Shown here piece after piece: positions 1-5,575 of a stretch of DNA of 14,108 nt. The stretch is from assembly GCA_023438965.1 (NCBI GenBank), contig JAEXPB010000469.1, positions 1-14,108 of the forward strand, in the 5' to 3' direction. The first letter of the stretch is position 1. Every line of letters begins with the position of its first letter. Below the pieces are notes generated by a model. That model did no database searches. It saw only the letters and a list, made by a program, of their open reading frames with translations, and was not told the DNA's origin. A program made the position numbers and the translations under genes. This DNA is from Bacillota bacterium (GTDB lineage: Bacteria; Bacillota; Clostridia; Saccharofermentanales; UBA5734).

Positions 1-1
1 A

Positions 2-286
2 TACAAGACCCATGCCGATCTGCAGGAAAACCTTTCCGCGGCTGCGCACTTGATCCACGGCTCTTCCGATGGCCGCTTTACCGTCACCTACGCAGTCGAC
101 AAGATGACCCGCGAAGAGATCGAGGGCGTCGGCCTCCATTACCTGCCGCTGGCGGAAGCGCTCCGGCGCTATGATCCGCAGCAGCTGCAAGACGGTTTCA
201 ACATCCTGCCGGACGGCGAGGAGATCTTCTTCATCCGGAATCCGGCCGCCGGCCTATGGGCGGACTGGCGTAAATTCAAGGAATAA
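2..286 (+). CDS. C-terminal end of an unidentified protein, possibly a lactate-racemase-like sugar-acid epimerase (partial)
   Basis: The frame is open from base 2, so the gene starts outside the window and only the last 94 codons are visible; the internal ATG at 50 is not a supported start. The tail has no recognisable catalytic motif. It contains an 'HGSSDGRF' stretch, a 'TREEIEGVG' segment and an ending rich in acidic and aromatic residues, 'LPDGEEIFFIRNPAAGLWAD'. It resembles, from memory only, C-termini of lactate-racemase-domain (LarA/DUF2088-like) proteins, some of which are proposed sugar-acid epimerases. That family call is tentative. Context supports a sugar-acid role: gnd follows 54 nt later on the same strand and then a sugar kinase, so the three probably form one operon. 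No terminator is visible between this gene and gnd. Confidence 0.5.
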   Translation, partial: YKTHADLQENLSAAAHLIHGSSDGRFTVTYAVDKMTREEIEGVGLHYLPLAEALRRYDPQQLQDGFNILPDGEEIFFIRNPAAGLWADWRKFKE

Positions 287-340
287 GCCAAGCGATCGAT
301 CATGACAAACCAGTCAAGATAAAATCAGGAGGATATAAGT

Positions 341-1792
341 ATGAGTAAAGCAGACATCGGGCTGATCGGCCTGGCCGTGATGGGTGAGAACCTGGTCATG
401 AACATGGCGAGCAAGGGTTTCACCGTCGCGGTTTTCAACCGGAGCACGGACAAGGTGACAAATTTCATCAACGGACGCGCCAAAGGCCAAAGCATTATCG
501 GTGCCTATTCCCTGCCGGAGCTGGTCAGCCAGCTGAAGTCCCCGCGCAAGGTCATGCTGATGGTCAAGGCCGGTCAGCCGGTGGACGACTTCATCAGCCA
601 GCTGATCCCGCTGCTGGACAAGGGCGACATCATCATCGACGGCGGCAATTCCCATTTCCCGGATACGATCCGGCGGACTGCCTTTGTCGAGTCCCAGGGC
701 TTGCTGTACATCGGCACCGGCGTATCCGGCGGTGAAGAAGGCGCCCTGAAAGGCCCGAGCATCATGCCCGGCGGATCGCCGGCAGCCTGGCCGGCCGTCA
801 AGCCGGTCTTCCAGGCCATCGCCGCCAAGGTCGAGGATGGCAGTCCCTGCTGCGACTGGGTCGGAGCCAATGGCGCCGGCCACTTCGTCAAGATGGTCCA
901 TAACGGCATCGAGTACGGCGACATGCAGTTGATCTGCGAAGCTTACCAGATCATGCGCGACTACCTGGGGATGACGGCGGACGAGATGCACACAGTCTTT
1001 GCCGAATGGAACCAGGGCGAGCTGGACAGCTACCTGATCGAAATCACCCGCGACATCCTGGCTTTCAAGGACGCCGACGGCACGCCGATCGTTGACAAGA
1101 TCCTGGATACCGCCGGCCAGAAAGGCACCGGCAAGTGGACTTCCATCGCCTCACTGGACGAGGGCATCCCGCTGACCCTGATCAGCGAGGCAGTTTATGC
1201 CCGCTGCCTCTCGGCCCTGAAAGAAGAACGCGTGCGCGCGGCCGCGATCCTGACCGGCCCAAAACCGGCCTTCACCGGCGACAAGCCGGCCTTTATCGCC
1301 CAGATCAAGCAGGCCCTTTATGCGGCCAAGATCGTCTCCTACGCCCAGGGCTACGCGCTGATGCGCGCCGCCGCCAAAACCTACGGCTGGGATCTTAATT
1401 ACGGCGGCATCGCCCTGATGTGGCGCGGCGGCTGCATTATCCGGTCGGTCTTCCTGGGCAAGATCAAAGAAGCCTTCGACAATAATCCGGCTCTCGATAA
1501 CCTGCTGCTCGATCCTTTCTTCAAGGAGACCGTCGCCAACTGCCAGAACGGCTGGCGCCAGGTAACCGCCGCCGCCCTGGTCAACGGCATTCCTGCGCCG
1601 GCGATGACTGCCGCGCTCAGCTATTTCGACGGCTACCGGACCGCCCGGCTGCCGGCCAATCTGCTGCAGGCCCAGCGCGATTACTTCGGCGCCCACACCT
1701 ACGAACGCCTGGACAAGCCGCGCGGTGAATTCTACCACACCAACTGGACCGGTGAAGGCGGCACAACGGCGTCTTCAACCTATAATGCCTGA
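341..1792 (+). CDS. gnd: 6-phosphogluconate dehydrogenase (decarboxylating)
   Basis: This cytosolic enzyme oxidatively decarboxylates 6-phosphogluconate to ribulose 5-phosphate with reduction of NAD(P)+, in the pentose-phosphate pathway. The 483-residue protein has the usual length of the long family form. An N-terminal Rossmann fold opens with 'GLIGLAVMGENL', and the following 'NRSTDKV' (Arg and Lys after the second strand) favours NADP. The substrate and catalytic stretch 'GHFVKMVHNGIEYGDM' places the catalytic Lys at 184 and the acid Glu at 191. The all-helical C-terminal domain carries the family signature 'WRGGCIIRS' from residue 361. The start is fixed by AGGAGGA at 327-333, 7 nt before the ATG. 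The kinase gene begins 18 nt downstream, so the two are almost certainly co-transcribed. No defect is seen. Identification is very secure; cofactor preference is inferred. Confidence 0.97.
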   Translation: MSKADIGLIGLAVMGENLVMNMASKGFTVAVFNRSTDKVTNFINGRAKGQSIIGAYSLPELVSQLKSPRKVMLMVKAGQPVDDFISQLIPLLDKGDIIIDGGNSHFPDTIRRTAFVESQGLLYIGTGVSGGEEGALKGPSIMPGGSPAAWPAVKPVFQAIAAKVEDGSPCCDWVGANGAGHFVKMVHNGIEYGDMQLICEAYQIMRDYLGMTADEMHTVFAEWNQGELDSYLIEITRDILAFKDADGTPIVDKILDTAGQKGTGKWTSIASLDEGIPLTLISEAVYARCLSALKEERVRAAAILTGPKPAFTGDKPAFIAQIKQALYAAKIVSYAQGYALMRAAAKTYGWDLNYGGIALMWRGGCIIRSVFLGKIKEAFDNNPALDNLLLDPFFKETVANCQNGWRQVTAAALVNGIPAPAMTAALSYFDGYRTARLPANLLQAQRDYFGAHTYERLDKPRGEFYHTNWTGEGGTTASSTYNA

Positions 1793-1810
1793 GCACGGGG
1801 GAATTTGACG

Positions 1811-2887
1811 ATGATTCAGCTTCGGGACAAGTATACTTACGCGCTGGTGGTGCCGACCAGCATGGGCGTGCGCATCACACCGGACAATGGCCAGCCGGTC
1901 CAATGCAGTGACAAGTTCACCATGCAGGTCACCAGTGCCGAGACCAACGTGGCCAGCATCGCCTCTTATCTCGGACTGCCGGTCAAGGTCCTGACGACCT
2001 TCGTCAAGGACAGCCCGATCGCCGCCATGATCAAGAGCAATCTGCTCAGCCGCCATATGACCTATGAAGGCCGCGATGTGCCGCAGGGCGGACCCTGGGG
2101 CTACCGCCATCAGTTCAATATCGCCGACAGCGGGTATGGCACGCGCGGGCCGCGGGTGCATAACGACCGGGCCGGCGAAGTCGGCCGGACGCTGAATGTT
2201 CAGGACTTCGATCTCGACCGGATCTTCGGTCAGGAGGGCGTGCGCATCCTGCACTTGTCCGGCCTGATTGCCGCCCTGTCGCCGGAAACCAGCCAATTCT
2301 GCCTCGAGTTGGCGCGGGCGGCCAAAAAGTACGGCACCTGCATTTCCTTCGACCTGAACTACCGGGCTTCCTTCTGGGAAGGCCGTGAGCAGGAACTGGC
2401 CGCGGTCTTCGCCGAAATTGCCGGACTGGCGGACATCCTGGTCGGCAACGAGGAGGATTTCCAGCTTTGCCTGGGCATTGAGGGGCCGGAAGCCGGCGGC
2501 AAGGACCTGGCGGCCAAGATCGACAGCTTTAAAGAAATGATCAGCCGGGTGAAAAAGGCTTATCCTGCCGTATCGGTTTTCGCGACGACCCTGCGCCAGG
2601 TGGTCAGCACCAACCAGCATGTCTGGGGCGCGATCATGCTGGCCGGCACGGAATGGTTCGTCGCCGAACCGCGGGAGATCGATGTCCTCGACCGGATCGG
2701 CGGCGGCGACGGATTCGTCGGCGGCATGCTGTATGCGATCCTGCGCGGCTGGGAGCCGGTCAAGTGCCTGCAGTTCGGCTGGGCCAGCGGCGCCCTGGCC
2801 ACCACGATGCTGACCGACTATGCGATTCCGGCCGACGAGGACCAGATCTGGAGCATCTGGAAAGGCAACGCCCGCGTCAAGCGGTGA
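1811..2887 (+). CDS. PfkB-family sugar or sugar-acid kinase (2-keto-3-deoxygluconate kinase-like)
   Basis: A 358-residue ribokinase-fold (PfkB) kinase. An ATG at 1811 is preferred over the TTG at 1805 because a GGGGGA at 1797-1802 sits 8 nt before it. Visible family features are the N-terminal beta-sheet/lid region with 'SAETNVAS', a central 'SFDLNYRASFW' strand typical of 2-keto-3-deoxygluconate (KDG) kinases, 'ILVGNEEDF', and the C-terminal anion-hole signature 'DRIGGGDGFVGGML'. The predicted catalytic base is Asp300. The signature is GGGDGF rather than the common GAGD(S/T)F; the GGGD form also occurs in KDG kinases, but Gly in place of Ser/Thr is unusual. The gene follows gnd by 18 nt and ends at a strong terminator. 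Candidate substrates are KDG or gluconate; a 6-phosphogluconate-forming role would make most sense next to gnd, but the sequence does not settle this. Confidence 0.87.
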   Translation: MIQLRDKYTYALVVPTSMGVRITPDNGQPVQCSDKFTMQVTSAETNVASIASYLGLPVKVLTTFVKDSPIAAMIKSNLLSRHMTYEGRDVPQGGPWGYRHQFNIADSGYGTRGPRVHNDRAGEVGRTLNVQDFDLDRIFGQEGVRILHLSGLIAALSPETSQFCLELARAAKKYGTCISFDLNYRASFWEGREQELAAVFAEIAGLADILVGNEEDFQLCLGIEGPEAGGKDLAAKIDSFKEMISRVKKAYPAVSVFATTLRQVVSTNQHVWGAIMLAGTEWFVAEPREIDVLDRIGGGDGFVGGMLYAILRGWEPVKCLQFGWASGALATTMLTDYAIPADEDQIWSIWKGNARVKR

Positions 2888-2922
2888 GCGGCAGCCAACA
2901 TCCCGATCATAACCGGTTATTC

Positions 2923-2961
2923 AGGAAGCTGAAAGGATTCGACCCTTCAGCTTCCTTTTTT
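2923..2961 (+). terminator. Rho-independent terminator after the gnd-kinase operon
   Basis: The arm AGGAAGCTGAA (2923-2933) pairs fully with TTCAGCTTCCT (2946-2956). An A-C mismatch follows, then a GG/CC pair closing the loop ATTCGA, and a run of six T (2956-2961) follows the stem. It lies 35 nt after the kinase stop and overlaps the last bases of the convergent araC gene. On the minus strand no T-run follows the hairpin, so it mainly serves the plus-strand operon. Confidence 0.9.
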
Positions 2962-3772
2962 ATCCCTGGCAGCTTTGCCGGTATTGTCGCGGCGTCTGTC
3001 CGGTGGCCTGCCGGAAAACATTGGCAAAATAATGCTGGTCGGCGTAACAGAACTGGGCGGCGATCGCCTGGATCGGCAGATGGCTGCCGGCCAGGAGCTG
3101 ACGGGCGGCCTCGATGCGGCAGGCGGTCAGGTAGGCATAGGGTGTCTGGCGGAAGGTTTCGCGAAATACACGGATCGTATAGGCCGGCGACCGGTAGATT
3201 TGCCCGGCCAGATCAGCCAGGGACAGCGGCTCCGACAGATGCGCCTGAATATAGGCCTGCAGGATTTCCGCCTCGCTGGTCGCCGGACCGTTCTCGCGGA
3301 CCTGGCGCGCGAGCAGGTTGACCAGCTCGTGGAAAATCAGGCTGCAGCGCTCATAAATGGCTGGCAAGGCTGTATCCGCCTGCGTTTCTTGCAGGAAACG
3401 GCGGAAGATCGTCTCGGCTTCCGGCGGACAATGGCGGACCAGATTGACCCCTTGCAATTGATAGGCCTGCAGGAGGGCGTCGACGACCGGTCCGCGGATA
3501 TTGAACCAGATCTTCGTCCAGGGATCCTCCGGATCGGCATAATACTCGTGCCGGCAATTCGGATGCAGCAGATAGACGTCGCCCGGCCCGGGATGGCAGG
3601 CTTGCTGGTCCTCGATCACCGTACCCGTCCCCTGCAGGACATACTCGAACACGGCGATATTAGCCCGTTGGCGGAAGATCCGGTAGGTCCCGTCGCAAAA
3701 GGAGGTACCGGCCATTTCGATCACGAAAGGCAGGCTGCTGGCAGTCGACAGATAGCGGATATCCTCGCGCAT
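2960..3772 (-). CDS. AraC-family transcriptional regulator with cupin sensor domain
   Basis: A sugar-responsive DNA-binding regulator of about 270 residues. The open frame runs up to 3931, but I choose the ATG at 3772 (protein beginning MREDIRYLS). A plausible promoter for this strand lies at 3825-3853 and would start transcription downstream of the earlier ATGs, and homology-like sequence begins only here. The N-terminal half is an AraC-type cupin with 'GPGDVYLLHPNCRHEYY' and 'DPWTKIWFNIRG'. Residues 170-270 form the double helix-turn-helix: 'SLADLAGQIYRSPAYTIRVF', then 'IQAIAAQFCYADQHYFANVF' and the terminal 'GQTPRQYR'. It is divergent from the module and glycosidase operon at 3946-10272, so it is a likely regulator of the GtaA-like/GH2 operon. 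It resembles the second AraC gene at 13590, sharing the 'PWTK' followed by F-x-F/I-R-G pattern. The ribosome binding site at the chosen start is weak. Confidence 0.93.
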   Translation of the reverse strand: MREDIRYLSTASSLPFVIEMAGTSFCDGTYRIFRQRANIAVFEYVLQGTGTVIEDQQACHPGPGDVYLLHPNCRHEYYADPEDPWTKIWFNIRGPVVDALLQAYQLQGVNLVRHCPPEAETIFRRFLQETQADTALPAIYERCSLIFHELVNLLARQVRENGPATSEAEILQAYIQAHLSEPLSLADLAGQIYRSPAYTIRVFRETFRQTPYAYLTACRIEAARQLLAGSHLPIQAIAAQFCYADQHYFANVFRQATGQTPRQYRQSCQG

Positions 3773-3824
3773 CAGATCATCTCGGCTTTCTAGGGGGCTT
3801 GCTCGCGGCTTCCCGTTTATATTG

Positions 3825-3853
3825 ATCATACTAGATATTGATCGGATGGACAA
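3825..3853 (-). promoter_or_regulatory. Candidate sigma-70 promoter for the araC-type gene at 2960-3772
   Basis: Read on the minus strand, TTGTCC (3853-3848) and TATGAT (3830-3825) are separated by exactly 17 nt. The -10 matches consensus at 5 of 6 positions and the -35 at 4 of 6. Transcription would begin near 3817 and give a leader of about 45 nt to the ATG at 3772. Its -35 lies about 40 bp from the -35 of the divergent XRE promoter. Confidence 0.6.
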
Positions 3854-3894
3854 ATCCGTGAATAGCGTGAAACAGGGGGAAGCGGTGGTCTTCA

Positions 3895-3923
3895 TTGACA
3901 TTATATCGGTCAACCGATATAAT
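3895..3923 (+). promoter_or_regulatory. Strong sigma-70 promoter of the XRE/nucleotidyltransferase module
   Basis: A perfect TTGACA (3895-3900), a 17-nt spacer and a perfect TATAAT (3918-3923). Transcription should start near 3930, leaving a leader of only about 16 nt before the ATG at 3946. A consensus promoter like this would be very active unless repressed, which fits the palindrome embedded in it. Confidence 0.88.
3901..3922. promoter_or_regulatory. Palindromic operator inside the module promoter
   Basis: TTATATCGGT, a CA centre, then ACCGATATAA: a perfect 10+10 inverted repeat. It fills the spacer and five of the six -10 bases of the promoter. A dimeric repressor bound here would occlude RNA polymerase. 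The first gene downstream encodes an XRE-type HTH protein, so autorepression is the natural reading. That the XRE protein is the binder is inferred from position. Confidence 0.8.
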
Positions 3924-3945
3924 ATTTTCAAAGCTGGTGATAATT

Positions 3946-4515
3946 ATGATAGTCAATGATCTATTGAGACAAAAGAATACGACGAAATATCGGCTATCCA
4001 AAAATAGCGGCATCCCTTATACAACGGTCAACGACATTTGCAGCGGCAAGGCCCAGCTCGATCAGTGCTCCGCCGAAACAGTTTACAAACTCGCCAAGGA
4101 ACTTGGCGTTGCGATGGAAGTTATACTGGAACCGTACTTGACGAAGCGCAGCAGCTTCGAGCTCTTCAAAAGCAATGTCTGCCACAGGCTTAAGGATTTA
4201 GGTGACGTGAATTTTATCATCGATACGCTGGAAAAGGATGATATTCGCCAGTATTTCGAGCGGAAGTGGTACCCCGAGAGTCTGTATCTGCTGGCCATGC
4301 TGGATTATATCAGCCGCATCAACAAGGTGCCGCTTTGTAATCGATATGATGATCTGCGTCGATGCAAACTGAGCGAGACCGTTTTCCCAGCCAGCGTGCT
4401 TGCTACCGCTGCAGTCACCAGGAATGACCAAATCAAGGAACAGTCCCGGCAGGAGGCTATCCCCGAATTCATACGGTTCAACATCGTGGAAAGCGAGGTG
4501 CGGGATGTCATCTGA
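3946..4515 (+). CDS. XRE-family helix-turn-helix protein, probable antitoxin/autorepressor
   Basis: A 189-residue protein. The ATG at 3946 is chosen because GGTGA (3936-3940) lies 5 nt upstream and the promoter excludes the in-frame ATG at 3895. Residues 1-65 form an XRE/Cro-type HTH: 'TKYRLSKNSGIPYTTVNDI' followed by a 'CSGK' turn and 'TVYKLAKELGVAMEVIL'. The remaining two thirds is a separate domain with 'FKSNVCHRL', 'KWYPESLYLLAMLDYISR', 'RRCKLSETVFPASV' and the ending 'IPEFIRFNIVESEVRDVI'. I know this arrangement as a companion of DUF6036-like nucleotidyltransferases in Clostridia, but recall no assigned biochemical function. It overlaps the next gene by 11 nt, indicating translational coupling. 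A perfect palindrome in its own promoter suggests autorepression. Codons and composition are less GC-rich than in the flanking metabolic genes (25 G/C of 60 at 4201-4260), suggesting horizontal acquisition. The antitoxin role is inferred. Confidence 0.88.
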   Translation: MIVNDLLRQKNTTKYRLSKNSGIPYTTVNDICSGKAQLDQCSAETVYKLAKELGVAMEVILEPYLTKRSSFELFKSNVCHRLKDLGDVNFIIDTLEKDDIRQYFERKWYPESLYLLAMLDYISRINKVPLCNRYDDLRRCKLSETVFPASVLATAAVTRNDQIKEQSRQEAIPEFIRFNIVESEVRDVI

Positions 4516-5218
4516 TCACCCAAGCTATTTTACAAAAAACAATCTGGATACCTATTTAAAAGAACTCGCCAAAGAGTACCGCAGGCTGAACGGTACCGCG
4601 GTGCCCGCAGAAATCATCCTGATCGGCGGCGCGTCTATTCTGGCCAATTACGGCTTCCGCAATATGACCACGGATGTTGATGCCGTTATTTACGCTTCTC
4701 CCGCGATGAAGGATGCGATCAATCATGTGGGTGATCAATTCGGGCTGCCAAATGGCTGGCTCAACGCGGACTTTTCACGTACCAGCTCCTATTCACCCAA
4801 GCTTGATGAGGTTTCCGAGTATTACAGGACCTTTTCCAGTGTTCTGCGGATCCGTACGGTAGCGGCTGAATTCCTGATTGCGATGAAATTGCGTTCTGGC
4901 CGGAAATATAAAAACGACCGGTCTGACATTATCGGTATTTTAGCTGAACACGAACAGCGCGGCACGCCGATTACGCGGGAAATGGTTCATACGGCGGTGC
5001 AAACGCTTTATGGTGGTTGGACAGAGATTTCTGCCGATGCCATCACCTTTATCGAGGATGCGTTGAAGAACGGCCGGTATGCGGAGTTCTTCGCGGCCAT
5101 CAGTGAGGAAGAAAAGCGTTCCAGAGACATTTTAATCAGCTTTACCCAAGATTACCCCGGTGCAGCTGACGAAGCAAATGTCGATGATATTCTGGCGGCC
5201 TTGAAATCGAAAGCATAA
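4505..5218 (+). CDS. DUF6036-like nucleotidyltransferase, probable toxin of the module
   Basis: A 237-residue protein starting at the ATG at 4505, which overlaps the end of the XRE gene; GAGGTG at 4495-4500 precedes it by 4 nt. The N-terminal region has the polymerase-beta-superfamily nucleotidyltransferase signature: 'LIGGASILANYGF' (Gly41-Gly42-x-Ser44) followed by 'TTDVDAVI' with metal-binding Asp57 and Asp59. A third acidic residue may lie in 'LRIRTVAAEFLIAMKLRSGR', the helix typical of this family. Downstream, 'KNDRSDIIGIL' matches the small antitoxin-linked nucleotidyltransferases. The C-terminal part is helical and charged. Members of the superfamily paired with HTH proteins (AbiEii, MenA/MenT types) act as toxins by transferring nucleotides to RNA or protein. 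Here that function is inferred, as is the DUF6036 assignment. A housekeeping aminoglycoside-type transferase is less likely given the coupled HTH gene. Confidence 0.85.
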   Translation: MSSDHPSYFTKNNLDTYLKELAKEYRRLNGTAVPAEIILIGGASILANYGFRNMTTDVDAVIYASPAMKDAINHVGDQFGLPNGWLNADFSRTSSYSPKLDEVSEYYRTFSSVLRIRTVAAEFLIAMKLRSGRKYKNDRSDIIGILAEHEQRGTPITREMVHTAVQTLYGGWTEISADAITFIEDALKNGRYAEFFAAISEEEKRSRDILISFTQDYPGAADEANVDDILAALKSKA

Positions 5219-5232
5219 ACTGAGGTGGATAA

Positions 5233-5421
5233 GAACAATTACTGGCTTTTTGCCAAACACCACGTACCAGGCATGAAATAGCCGCCTTCCTGAAGATCAA
5301 TTCTCTGACCTATGCTATTCAACAGTATGTCCTGCCACTTGTCGAGTCCGGGCAAATGAGGATGTCCATTCCAGATAGACCTGGAAGCAGGCATCAGCAA
5401 TTCTTTACCGTCCGCAAATAA
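5233..5421 (+). pseudogene. 3'-terminal remnant of an AlbA_2/COG2865-type ATP-binding gene
   Basis: A frame open from 5233 (after a TAA at 5230-5232) to the TAA at 5419-5421 has no start codon but encodes a convincing protein tail of 62 residues. It includes 'LLAFCQTPRTRHEIAAFLKI', then 'YVLPLVESGQMRMSIPDRPG' and a 'SRHQQFFTV' ending. This matches the C-terminal winged-helix region of the large AlbA_2 (Schlafen-like) proteins often annotated as RecG-related. Those proteins are typically several hundred residues long, so more than 80% of the gene is missing. It starts 14 nt after the stop of the nucleotidyltransferase gene, as if insertion of the module or a deletion removed its front. The identification rests on remembered family pattern. 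Confidence 0.65.
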
Positions 5422-5482
5422 TGACCTCGTCATATGGCCGGCAGCGACCGAGTTAGACTACCGTATCATATTCCTCACATAA

Positions 5483-5528
5483 TTGTCAATAAATTGGCTT
5501 TATTTCACTATATTGTTTATTATATATT
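5483..5528 (+). promoter_or_regulatory. AT-rich promoter region for the GtaA-like/GH2 operon
   Basis: The stretch between the gene remnant and the start at 5576 is strikingly AT-rich. One reading pairs TTGGCT (5494-5499) with TATTAT (5518-5523), spaced 18 nt. TTGTCA at 5483-5488 and TATATT at 5509 or 5523 are alternatives with poor spacing. I cannot choose between them. No clear AraC or CcpA operator is recognisable here. Confidence 0.4.
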
Positions 5529-5575
5529 CCATATAGATGATGTTGTCGCCACAAACCATGAGGAGGATAGAGTCT

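Noticed and set aside
314..991. Long minus-strand open frame opposite gnd
   Set aside because: It is antisense to an unambiguous 6-phosphogluconate dehydrogenase; GC-rich codons leave the opposite strand open. No domain or ribosome binding site supports it. The same applies to 1151-1738 and 1775-2620 on the minus strand.
2653..3321. Plus-strand open frames 2653-3321 and 2975-3793
   Set aside because: The first overlaps the kinase 3' end in another frame and crosses the terminator. The second is antisense to the AraC gene. Both have the Arg/Gly/Pro-rich character of shadow frames.
3773..3931. Upstream start of the AraC gene at 3931 or 3826
   Set aside because: The extra residues lack conserved sequence and the best minus-strand promoter (3825-3853) starts transcription downstream of them; the long form would also overlap the XRE promoter and operator.
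3987..3994. Second ATATCGG half-site inside the XRE coding region
   Set aside because: It is a single half-site without an inverted partner and lies in codons for conserved HTH residues, so chance is sufficient.
3946..5218. Classic AbiEi/AbiEii system
   Set aside because: The second gene is a nucleotidyltransferase, but the first has an XRE fold and a different C-terminal domain from the AbiEi antitoxin, so it is a different type of pair.
5239..5433. 64-residue minus-strand open frame
   Set aside because: It is antisense to the AlbA_2-like gene remnant at 5233-5421, whose plus-strand translation has recognisable family pattern; the minus frame has none.
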